From the NCBI GenBank assembly GCA_018401565.1, contig JAGYKS010000025.1:186001-250000 (forward strand): a stretch of 64,000 nucleotides of DNA. The letters run 5' to 3'. The stretch is from Acidimicrobiales bacterium. GTDB lineage: Bacteria > Actinomycetota > Acidimicrobiia > Acidimicrobiales > Acidimicrobilacustridaceae. How positions within the stretch are numbered: position 1 is the first letter of the stretch; each line of letters begins with the position of its first letter. The notes beneath the pieces are model-generated. The model had not been told where the DNA came from. It did not search any database and worked only from the letters and a program-made list of their open reading frames with translations. The translations under genes and the position numbers were made by a program. Positions 19,164-25,979 of this stretch are shown one piece after another.

Positions 19164-20067
19164 TCAACTGGTCAGCGTGTTCATGGGTGGCCGCTGCGGC
19201 AGGCGGGTGGTGACCAGCTGACCGAGCCTGGAGTCGATGGTGGGGTCGCCGTGGCAGGCGATCAACCGGTCGGCCAGCGTGGACGTGACCTGGGCACCCA
19301 TGCCATCGAGGTCACTGCCAGGCTTGCGGGGGTTCACGATGGTGCCGATGTCCACCTCGGCGATGTTGTCCACCCCCAGGATCATGGCGGCGTCGAACAG
19401 CATGGCGATCTCGAGGCCGTAGCTGGTGACCACCGGCAGGCGCATGGCGAATTCCCGACTCAGCGCCACCTGACCACTCAGTGGCTCGCGGATGGGCGAC
19501 AGCCACGGCGCCAGCTGGGCGATGAGCGGCCGGGCCACCGTCTCGGTCACCCTGCCGCCGACCAGCGGGGGGGCGTCGGCATCTGATTCAGGCGAATCAG
19601 ACGATGCCGGCTGCAGCCGGGTGAAGTACCCCTTGACGAAATGGCAGGACCCGCTGGCGAGGACCGGGGCGGCAAGCTTGCGGGCTGCGCCGGCGAGGTC
19701 GCCGTCGATGTCGGCGTCGAGGAACACGAGCACGTCGCCGGGCAGCACCGACAACGTCCGCCACAACGAGTCACCCTTGCCCAGCACGGGGCCGAACCCG
19801 GGCAGCACGTCTTCCAGACAGATCAGGTTGACTCCTGCCGACCGCACGATGTCTCGGGTGCCGTCGGTGGATCCACCATCGGCCACCCACAGGTCGGTCA
19901 CGGTGCCATCGGCAAGCGCCGGGGCCAGCAGGTCCAGCGACCGCCCGATGTGCTCGGCTTCGTTGAGCGTGAGCAGGCACACACTGGTGGACCGGGCCGG
20001 CTGGATGGTCGGCCATGGGGGGGTACATCACGCTGAGGCGATCGTTGGCCAGGTCGGTGAGCCTCAT
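19164..20067 (-). CDS. gpgS: glucosyl-3-phosphoglycerate synthase (frameshifted at a 7-base run)
   Basis: GT81-type glycosyltransferase that moves glucose from a nucleotide sugar to 3-phosphoglycerate, the first step to glucosylglycerate and methylglucose lipopolysaccharide. Motifs are LLTLNEAEHIGRSL, VADGGSTDGT, VLGKGDSLWRTL, the DAD metal motif in FLDADIDGD, HFVKGYF, GGRVTETVARPLI and SYGLEIAML. The frame is broken at a run of seven G on the plus strand (20027-20033). Removing one base joins MRLTDLANDRLSVMYPP to WPTIQPARSTSV, which restores a full N-terminus starting at 20067, with GGAG 11 nt upstream. Confidence 0.88.
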
Positions 20068-20115
20068 GATGTCGTCTGCTCCCCGCCGGGTGATTGGATC
20101 CGGGTGCACACTATC

Positions 20116-20167
20116 CAATCGCCTCAGTGGACAATCGCCTCAGTACACAATCGCCTCAGTACACAAT
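20116..20167. repeat. tandem repeat, three 16-bp units
   Basis: CAATCGCCTCAGT(GG/AC)A occurs at 20116, 20132 and 20148, then a 4-bp remnant. The last unit overlaps the final codons of mazF. Confidence 0.85.
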
Positions 20168-20479
20168 GTCCAACGCGAACCGCAGCGCCATGTCGAGTGA
20201 TGCGCGTGTGACCTCATCGAGGTGCCCGACTGGTTGATCATCAAGATCGTCGATGGGCACCGTGATGATGCTGTCGCAACTGATGACACAGCGCTCAGGC
20301 AATCCCTGCTCGGGACCGACCTCGACCTCGGTGCGGATTCCACGGATTGTCCGGGTGATCGGTGCGCAAGTGACCGACGTCAATACTGCGATGGCGGCAT
20401 CACGGGTGAGGACGCAAACGGGTCGCCGTCCTGCGGGAGGCCCGAGGTCGGCCCAGATGATGTCGTTGCGAGCTACCAC
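20156..20479 (-). CDS. mazF: MazF/PemK-type endoribonuclease toxin
   Basis: The 107 residues begin VARNDIIWADLGPPAGRRPVCVLTRD, the MazF fold start (R in PxGxRPV, D/N strand). ISCDSIITVPIDDL, the conserved core strand, follows. MazF toxins cut mRNA at short sequences and inhibit growth. The GTG start overlaps the antitoxin stop by 7 bp, so expression is coupled. The reading frame is intact and complete. Confidence 0.88.
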   Translation of the reverse strand: MVARNDIIWADLGPPAGRRPVCVLTRDAAIAVLTSVTCAPITRTIRGIRTEVEVGPEQGLPERCVISCDSIITVPIDDLDDQPVGHLDEVTRASLDMALRFALDIVY

Positions 20480-20718
20480 GCCGGTGCAGTTTGCGCAGCG
20501 AGACGGCGCGCCGACTGCACGAGTGCAGGGTCGGGCGGCTGACGCTGGTACCCGGCGATGAGCTCCCGGTCAGCCCCTGCGAGTTCCTCAGCGGTGATCA
20601 CTGCTGTGGCGCCCCTGCGGAGCAGTTCGGAGCGGTTCGTTCCAAGCTGCGCAGCCAGCTCGTCGAGCCGTGCGACGAGGTCGTCGTCGAGTTGGACAAG
20701 AACTTCCCGTCGGGCCAT
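20473..20718 (-). CDS. ribbon-helix-helix antitoxin of the MazF pair
   Basis: The 81 residues begin MARREVLVQLDDDLVARLDEL, a ribbon-helix-helix strand and helix, followed by a linker and a C-terminal tail (QPPDPALVQSARRLA) that would wrap the toxin. It should bind and repress the operon promoter. I prefer ATG 20718 to ATG 20724 because a TAGCAT box lies exactly 6 nt upstream of it, giving a leaderless transcript. Confidence 0.82.
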   Translation of the reverse strand: MARREVLVQLDDDLVARLDELAAQLGTNRSELLRRGATAVITAEELAGADRELIAGYQRQPPDPALVQSARRLAAQTAPAW

Positions 20719-20724
20719 GGCCAT

Positions 20725-20730
20725 ATGCTA
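20725..20730 (-). promoter_or_regulatory. -10 box TAGCAT of the toxin-antitoxin operon
   Basis: On the minus strand TAGCAT ends 6 nt before ATG 20718. Confidence 0.5.
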
Positions 20731-20802
20731 TCCCCAATGGTTGCGGTCACCCCGCAATGCCGCCGTGGACGGCGCCACAACGCGCCAGACCAATTGTTCG
20801 CT

Positions 20803-20839
20803 GCGCCAGTTGTTGAGTGCGCCAATTGTTGAGTGCGCC
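20803..20839. repeat. tandem repeat, 16-bp units upstream of the MazEF operon
   Basis: GCGCCAGTTGTTGAGT and GCGCCAATTGTTGAGT are adjacent, followed by a third GCGCC. It lies between the antitoxin promoter and the tRNA fragment. Confidence 0.8.
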
Positions 20840-20846
20840 GGTCAAT

Positions 20847-20877
20847 GCCCGAGGTGGGGATCGAACCCACGACCTGC
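20847..20877 (-). repeat. displaced 3' end of tRNA-Thr (att-like 31-bp direct repeat)
   Basis: The 31 bp are identical to 21965-21995, the 3' 31 nt of the complete tRNA-Thr gene (T arm and 3' acceptor strand), in the same orientation. No 5' half is present, so this is not a tRNA gene. The layout of intact tRNA, cargo and displaced 3' copy is that left by site-specific integration into a tRNA 3' end. No integrase is visible nearby. Confidence 0.85.
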
Positions 20878-20906
20878 GGTGGGTGAGTGGCTGGGATGCA
20901 TGCAAA

Positions 20907-20926
20907 TATGAAACGTCCCTTTCATA
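20907..20926. promoter_or_regulatory. palindromic operator candidate before the MNT/HEPN genes
   Basis: TATGAAA-CGTCCC-TTTCATA is a perfect 7-bp inverted repeat that ends 1 bp before ATG 20928. A self-binding site for the winged-helix domain of the downstream protein is plausible. Confidence 0.45.
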
Positions 20927-20927
20927 A

Positions 20928-21578
20928 ATGCGTTGCAGCCGGCAGGTTCCGGTCGTGGACTTCGTACGACCGATCGAGGCGCTCATTCCTGGAGTGCAGG
21001 GCAAGGTGCTGGCAGTACTCGCCGCAACGACTGCCGAGTTGAACCTGCGCACCATCGCCGAACTGGCGGGAGTCAGCCAGGCACAGGCCTCGCGGGTACT
21101 CCCCCGACTCGTGCAACTCGGGGTGGTGGATCGACGGGAGGTTCCACCATCGTTGCTCTTTCGTCTCGCCCCCGAACACCTCATGACCGGGCTGCTGTCC
21201 GACCTTCGTCGGTCCAGAGAGATCGTCCTGGCGGAGATGGGGCGGTGTGCTGGCGAGTGCGACATCCCGCCGGTGAGCGTCATCGTGTTCGGTTCGTTCG
21301 CCCGTGGGGAGGCCGACGCAAAGAGTGATCTCGACGTCGTGGTCGTGCGCCCTTCGGATATTGATGACTCCGATGACTCATGGTCCGACTCGTTGGCACA
21401 GTGGCGACAGCAGGTGCGTCGCTTCACCGGTAACCCCGTCGAGGTGCTCGAGGTTGATGCGTCCGACGTCTCGTCGCGTCTCTCGTCGGGCGGTGACGTG
21501 TGGCCCGTGGTGCAAGAGGAGGGCGTGGTGATCTTCGGCTTGGCGATCGACGAACTGATGGGTGTGATGGGTGGCTAA
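20928..21578 (+). CDS. winged-helix + MNT-type minimal nucleotidyltransferase (antitoxin of an MNT/HEPN pair)
   Basis: The N-terminal winged helix-turn-helix (AELAGVSQAQASRVLPRL, residues about 40-75) is followed by a minimal nucleotidyltransferase domain. Its catalytic motif GSFARGEADAKSDLDVVVV (GSx10DxD) is intact. In known MNT/HEPN modules the nucleotidyltransferase neutralises the HEPN RNase by adenylylation. The stop overlaps the next gene by 8 bp. ATG 20928 and GTG 20955 are both possible starts. Confidence 0.82.
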   Translation: MRCSRQVPVVDFVRPIEALIPGVQGKVLAVLAATTAELNLRTIAELAGVSQAQASRVLPRLVQLGVVDRREVPPSLLFRLAPEHLMTGLLSDLRRSREIVLAEMGRCAGECDIPPVSVIVFGSFARGEADAKSDLDVVVVRPSDIDDSDDSWSDSLAQWRQQVRRFTGNPVEVLEVDASDVSSRLSSGGDVWPVVQEEGVVIFGLAIDELMGVMGG

Positions 21579-21870
21579 GCCCCTACGCACCCGGCCAGTA
21601 TCGGGTGCACAGGTCCGTGCCTGCGCAGCAAAGGCGGTCGAGTTCGCCGAGGCGGCGGCCGAGGAGGATCATGAGCAGGTCGAGGCGCTCCTTGTCCAAG
21701 CCGGAGCAGATGGCGCCGAGGTGCTTCGGGAACTCCGACGGCTCTTGCCGCTCAAGACCCGAACGGAGTTCGAACCGGCTTCTGTCGCCCCCGGCGTGGC
21801 CGAGAAGGCCGTTCAATGGGTCCAACGGTGCGTCGCAGTCGCCCGGAGGGTTGCAGCCACCGCTCGGTGA
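21571..21870 (+). CDS. HEPN-domain toxin partner, internally shortened
   Basis: The protein has 99 residues, whereas the related HEPN proteins I know are about 125-130. The start (AKAVEFAEAA) and the end (VEALLVQAGADGAEVL, then LLPLKTRTEFEP and a C-terminal helix) match the family. The middle helix and the Arg of the Rx4-6H RNase motif are missing, and only EEDHEQ remains where (R)xxGQDH is expected. The missing part is in frame, so a shortened and probably inactive protein would be made. The gene overlaps its antitoxin partner. Confidence 0.6.
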   Translation: MAKPLRTRPVSGAQVRACAAKAVEFAEAAAEEDHEQVEALLVQAGADGAEVLRELRRLLPLKTRTEFEPASVAPGVAEKAVQWVQRCVAVARRVAATAR

Positions 21871-21963
21871 TCCCCGTTTGCTGGCTCCTCCCGCTCCCTT
21901 GGGCTGATGGGGTTCCGCTGATTGCGGCATCCGGAACCCTCATCTGGCCGGCATCGGGGGAAG

Positions 21964-22036
21964 AGCCCGAGGTGGGGATCGAACCCACGACCTGCTGTTT
22001 ACAAGACAGCTGCTCTAGCCACTGAGCTACTCGGGC
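21964..22036 (-). tRNA. tRNA-Thr (anticodon UGU)
   Basis: The minus strand folds as a cloverleaf. The acceptor stem pairs GCCCGAG with CTCGGGC. The D arm contains AGCTCAGTGGCTAGAGC, the anticodon stem pairs GCTGT with ACAGC around the loop CTTGTAA (anticodon TGT), and the T arm contains GTGGGTTCGATCCCCAC. CCA is not encoded. Its 3' end is duplicated at 20847, and its first 8 nt plus upstream flank are duplicated at 24602. Confidence 0.95.
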
Positions 22037-22135
22037 GGGACTTCCGCGGATAGTTCCGCGGAAAGCTCCGCACATTGTAAGTGGCCCGGGAGAGTTCCTC
22101 CTTCCGGACCGCTCTGTGGGATCCACAGCCTGGTC
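22029..22135. repeat. tRNA 5' end and upstream flank, copy A of a ~107-bp direct repeat
   Basis: This segment, from the first 8 nt of tRNA-Thr outwards, is repeated at 24602-24712 with about 87% identity. It should carry the tRNA promoter. The rest of 22136-22343 holds no gene; a TATATT at 22278-22283 may be a -10 box for the gene at 22344. Confidence 0.85.
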
Positions 22136-22343
22136 TCAGAACCCCACCCGGATCACTTGGGGTCGGTAGGGGTCATGGGCGGCACGTCATCTGGGTGGTG
22201 TGACAGCACCACCGTGTCAGCGCCCGGCAATCTGGGCCTTTCAACATTAGCCAGATACGTTTCCTTCGTCGGCGTGGTATATTGTCAATGGCAATGCCAG
22301 TGGGAGTTCCTCGCTGTGTCCCTGGGACAGCGGAGGACAAGTC

Positions 22344-23988
22344 GTGACCACATGGCAGTTCAACCCTGAGTTGACGTTCGAGCAGGCCGGATCTGACTGG
22401 ATTGTGCTTGATGCCGACGCCGGGATGGTGCTGCGGGCATCAGGACCCGCCGCCCACGTGCTCACCGCCATCGACGCACCCGGCACCGCACCCGATGCCG
22501 ACGTGCTGCCAGCGCACCTTGATGACACCGTGGCCGCTCTGGCCGAACGAGGCGTGATCGTCGCCAGCACCAACACCAACGCCGACGCGCGCCCCGCTGT
22601 CGTCGACGGTGCCACCACCGGGATGTCCCGACGGCGCCTCATCAGCACCGGCGCACTGGCTGCCGGAGCCGCCACGCTGGCCACCACCGCCGGGATCCAC
22701 ACCCTCATCCTGCCCACCGCAGCATCAGCGGCATCCCCGTCAGCCACCCTGGCCGCCCCCACCGATGTCACCGCCACCCCCGGCGCGTCCCAGCAGGTCA
22801 TCGTCGACTGGACCAACGTTGGCGGCGCCACCAGCTACAAGGTGTTCTACCGAATATTCGGGTCCTCAGATCCGGACACCGAATTCCCCCGGCTGAGCCC
22901 CCAACGACCATCACTACCGGACCTGTCACCGTCACCGGACTCACCAACACCACCACCTACGAGTTCTACGTCGTAGCCGTCAACGCCACCACCACGTCAG
23001 AACCGTCGAGTCCTCCTCGCAACCGCCATCGCGGCGGTGCCACCAGTCGTGTACGCCGCCACCGATGGTGGGTTGAGCATCTCGACAGATGGCGGGGACA
23101 ATTTCAACAATCGCACCAACGCCAACAGCGGTCTCGGCGACGACTTTGTGAAGGGGGTGTTCGCTGTCGGGTTGATGGTGTACGCCGCCACCGATGGTGG
23201 GTTGAGCATCTCGACAGATGGTGGGGACAATTTCACCAACTACACCACCGGTCTCGGCAGCAACATCGTGAACGGGGTGTTCGCTGACGGGTTGACGGTG
23301 TACGCCGCCACCGATGTCGGGTTGAGCATCTCGACAGATGGTGGGGCCACGTTCACCAATCGCACCACCACCGGCGACGGTCTCGGCAGCAACATCGTGA
23401 ACGGGGTGTTCGCTGTCGGGTTGACGGTGTACGCCGCCACCGATGGCGGGTTGAGCATCTCGACAGATGGTGGGGCCACGTTCTCAATCGCACCACCGGC
23501 TCACCGACGACGGTCTCGGCAGCAACATTGTGTACGGGGTGTTCGCTGTCGGGGTCGACGGTGTACGCCGCCACCGGTGGCGGGTTGAGCATCTCGACAG
23601 ATGGTGGGACCACGTTTCACCAACTACACCACCACCGACGGTCTCGGCAGCAACGGCGTGAACGGGGTGTTCGCTGTCGGGTCGACGGTGTACGCCGCCA
23701 CCAGTGGCGGGTTGAGCATCTCGACAGATGGTGGGGCCACGTTCACCAACCGCACCACCACCGAGGGTCTCGGCAGCAACAGCCGTGAACGGGGTGTTCG
23801 CTGTCGGGTCGACGGTGTACGCCGCCACCAATGGCGGGTTGAGCATCTCGACGAATGGTGGGACCAGTTTCACCAACCGCACCACCGCCGACGGTCTCGG
23901 CAACAACTCCGTGCGGGGTGTTCGCCGTTCCTGGTGCCAGCTGACGACGACCGAAAGCAAGCATCAGCTGACCCACGATCAGCGGTGA
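22344..23988 (+). CDS. PqqD-like domain + Tat signal + FN3 + seven Asp-box repeats (frameshifted)
   Basis: GTG 22344 follows a CGGAGGA ribosome-binding site. Residues 1-80 resemble a PqqD-like peptide-binding fold (WIVLDADAGMVLRASG, then LPAHLDDTVAALAERGVI). A twin-arginine signal follows (SRRRLISTGALAAGAA, about residues 94-125), then a fibronectin type III-like domain (ATSYKVFYRIFG joined after a shift to TTYEFYVVAVN). Seven repeats of about 43 residues follow, each with VYAATDGGLSIS and the Asp-box TDGGATF, a likely seven-bladed propeller. Frame breaks occur near 22885, 23015, 23485, 23550, 23610, 23785 and 23920. They are single- or double-base changes in otherwise well conserved repeats, so they are either assembly errors or recent decay. 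No transporter or peptidase gene lies next to it. Confidence 0.6.
23049..23940. repeat. seven direct repeats of 120-134 bp (Asp-box propeller blades)
   Basis: GTGTACGCCGCCACC recurs at 23049, 23178, 23298, 23427, 23561, 23688 and 23815. Spacings are 129, 120, 129, 134, 127 and 127 bp. The first three spacings are multiples of 3 and the last three are not, which places the frame breaks in the later units. Confidence 0.92.
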
Positions 23989-24067
23989 ACCTGTGGCGGG
24001 TGTTGATCCTGGGCTTTGGACTCAAACGGTCAGAGCAACACGGTGGCCAATCAGGTAGTAGTTGACA

Positions 24068-24493
24068 ATGAACGAGACCGTCACGTACTTCGCCTACGGT
24101 TCCAATCTCCTCACCGACCAAATGACGTCACGTTGTCGGGGTGCACATCCGATGGGTGTCGCGGAACTGGCTGGTTGGCAGTTCCGAATCGGCGAGCGGG
24201 GAGTGGCCACTGTTACTGCGGCCGAAACGGGGAGTGTCTGGGGCGGCCTGTGGGCAATCCCTGCAGACCAGATTCCGGCACTCGACCGGGCAGAGGGCGT
24301 TCACAACGGCATCTACCGTCGGGAGATTTTGCGAGTTGAGACCGACCGTGGACCGCTTGAGGCCTTGGTGTATATCGAGGACTTCATCCGAGTTGGTGAA
24401 CCTCGTGACGGCTATGTCGACAAGATTCTGGCGGGCGCAGTCGAGTTCGGGCTCCCCGACTGGTACCAGCACGAGCTCGCCACCTGGGTCTGA
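24068..24493 (+). CDS. gamma-glutamylcyclotransferase-like protein
   Basis: The 141 residues begin NETVTYFAYGSNLL; the YGSN motif is the substrate-binding loop of the GGCT/AIG2-like fold. ALDRAEGVHNGIYRR carries the D-x-x-E/G-Y pattern with the acidic residue expected to act in catalysis. The protein is complete. The natural substrate (gamma-glutamyl amines, glutathione degradation products, or a tailored peptide) cannot be read from sequence. It follows the PqqD-like propeller gene by 79 bp. A small hairpin (CGTTCC...GGAACG) lies just downstream at about 24505-24522. Confidence 0.82.
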   Translation: MNETVTYFAYGSNLLTDQMTSRCRGAHPMGVAELAGWQFRIGERGVATVTAAETGSVWGGLWAIPADQIPALDRAEGVHNGIYRREILRVETDRGPLEALVYIEDFIRVGEPRDGYVDKILAGAVEFGLPDWYQHELATWV

Positions 24494-24590
24494 CACCAAA
24501 ATGGCGTTCCAAGATCGGAACGTCGGCGTTCCAAGAAACCCGGATGAGCACCCCCCAAACAACTTGGAAAACGGCGTCGTTTCGCAATCC

Positions 24591-24620
24591 GCGGAAGTCC
24601 CACTCGGGCGGGACTTCCGC
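24591..24620. terminator. perfect 11-bp inverted repeat hairpin
   Basis: GCGGAAGTCCC and GGGACTTCCGC are separated by the 8-nt tRNA 5' remnant ACTCGGGC. There is no T tract, so it may be a by-product of the duplication rather than a terminator. Confidence 0.4.
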
Positions 24621-24712
24621 AGATAGTTCGGCGCAAAGCTCCGCACATTGTGAAGCGGGCCAGGAGAGCTACTCCTTCCGGACCGCTCTGCGGGATCCAC
24701 ACCCCGGCCTAG
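24602..24712. repeat. copy B of the tRNA-Thr 5' end and flank
   Basis: It starts with the first 8 nt of the tRNA (as read on the minus strand) and continues through the flank, ending near GGATCCACAC. It matches 22029-22135. No tRNA body remains beside it. Confidence 0.85.
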
Positions 24713-25187
24713 GGGAAACAAGTAATTCGCCGCTACCCCACACCCGTTTTGGTGGGGCTGAGGGTTCCCCGTTTGGTGGTCCAGTGAGGCCGGCCCGGCG
24801 CCTCACTGCCGAAAAGGGGCCTTGGTGGAAGTGAGCAGACACCCACAACCAGCAAACCGACCCCTACCAACTCAGCGCGACGGGCGCCGAACCGCCGACA
24901 CCGCCGGTGGTGTGAGCGATCACGGAAACCCGTCATTGGCGATGACCACTTGAGACTGCCTGATCGTGAATGTCAGATCTCAGTGATCGCTCACATGATG
25001 ACCAGCCCCTGACCTGTGCGTCACCGCGGCTGCCACCCGCTGTCGGTTCTCCAGCACGCCATCGCGGTTCCGCACCACAGAGGCGTCAACCCGCGGTTGC
25101 TCCAGTCGCTGGTGACGATCCGGCACCAGCCGACGGTTGGCGCAACCTGCAACCATGTGCGCGGCATTGCCCAAGAGCCATGGCGTG
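24713..25187. other. intergenic region without a convincing gene
   Basis: Short frames on both strands lack codon structure or family resemblance. The region holds GC-rich direct and inverted repeats, including CCGTTTTGGTGG/CCGTTTGGTGG near 24750-24780, and the inverted repeat listed next. Confidence 0.6.
24911..24995. repeat. 13-bp perfect inverted repeats 59 bp apart
   Basis: TGTGAGCGATCAC (24911-24923) and GTGATCGCTCACA (24983-24995) are exact reverse complements. The short distance and lack of coding content suggest a regulator-binding pair, a long hairpin or the ends of a very small element. Confidence 0.6.
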
Positions 25188-25217
25188 TTGACTTTCGTAA
25201 GACTTTCGGAGTAGTTT
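25188..25217 (+). promoter_or_regulatory. promoter and repeated motif before the PadR gene
   Basis: TTGACT (25188-25193) and TAGTTT (25212-25217) are 18 bp apart and form a plausible sigma70-type promoter. TTTCGTAAGA occurs twice, once on each side of TAG, and may be the PadR operator. Confidence 0.45.
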
Positions 25218-25257
25218 CGTAAGAGATTCGATAGCCGCCAGCACCACAGGAGACACC

Positions 25258-25725
25258 ATGGCCAGGAGGTTCTTTCGTTACGGCGAGCTCCACCTGGTTG
25301 TGCTCAGCCTGCTGGCCCGTCGCCCCATGCACGGGTACGAGCTCATGGGCGAACTGAGCCGGTTGTTCGGCCCCGCCTACCGTCCGTCATCCGGGCAGCG
25401 TGTACCCGGCCGCCGAGGCGTTGCTTGTTGAGGGTCTGGTCGGTGGGCACCACCGACGGTGACCGCACGGTCTACGCCCTCACCGACAGTGGCCGAGACG
25501 CACTCGTGGCCAGAGCCGACATGGTGGCGGCACTCGAGGTGCGCACCGGCGTGCAGTCTCAGCCATGCCGGCGAGCTGGATGCCGCCCTGGCCCGGTTCG
25601 ACTCCCGCATCCGGGCTGCTGCCGCCTCACTCGACGTCGCCGATGTTGAAACCCTGCTCACCACCACCGCCATCGAGGCCGAGCGCCTCGCACGCAATCA
25701 ATCCAGCCACATGGAGGAACGATGA
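25258..25725 (+). CDS. PadR-family transcriptional regulator (frameshifted)
   Basis: The winged-helix start RYGELHLVVLSLLARRPMHGYELMGEL is typical PadR. The frame breaks near 25395: GPAYRPSSG should continue as SVYPAAEALLVEGLV. It breaks again near 25435 before TVYALTDSGRDALVARA, the winged-helix hairpin. A third change near 25555 leads to the C-terminal coiled dimer helix (HAGELDAALARFDSRI) that stops at 25725. The start has an AGGAGA ribosome-binding site. It overlaps the 2TM gene as ATGA, and is probably an autoregulated operon. Confidence 0.75.
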
Positions 25726-25979
25726 CAACTGATCCCTTCGAACGGGCCGTGGCCCAGGAGCGCACCCGTCGCCGCCAGCACCGCCAACGTCTGGCCGAAA
25801 GCGGATTCAGGATCCACCTGACGGTGTTCGTCATGGTGCAGATCCTGCTGTTCGTGATCTGGCTGGCCGTGGGGGGAGGCTTCCCGTGGTTTTTGATCGT
25901 GCTGGTGGGATGGGGCATCGGTCTGGCCGTGCACGGGGTGGTCACGTACCCGCGTGGCCGCAAGAAGGTGGCATCATGA
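25722..25979 (+). CDS. 2TM-domain small membrane protein
   Basis: The 85 residues comprise a basic N-terminal helix (ERTRRRQHRQRL) and two hydrophobic segments (LTVFVMVQILLFVIWLAVG and FLIVLVGWGIGLAVHGVV) joined by a short GGFPW turn. This is the 2TM domain often found next to PadR/LytTR regulators. Start and stop overlap both neighbours by ATGA, so it belongs to the PadR operon. Confidence 0.8.
   Translation: MTTDPFERAVAQERTRRRQHRQRLAESGFRIHLTVFVMVQILLFVIWLAVGGGFPWFLIVLVGWGIGLAVHGVVTYPRGRKKVAS

Noticed and set aside
20847..20877. Second tRNA-Thr gene
   Set aside because: Only the 3' 31 nt are present; the 5' acceptor strand, D arm and anticodon arm are absent.
23049..23940. CRISPR-like regular array
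   Set aside because: The repeat is 120-134 bp long and codes for Asp-box units. There are no short repeats with unique spacers and no cas gene.
24591..24620. Rho-independent terminator
   Set aside because: The hairpin is perfect but the loop is the duplicated tRNA 5' remnant and no T tract follows. I list it with low confidence only.
20847..24712. Prophage or integrative element with integrase
   Set aside because: No integrase, recombinase, transposase, terminase or structural gene is readable in either strand between the duplicated tRNA parts.
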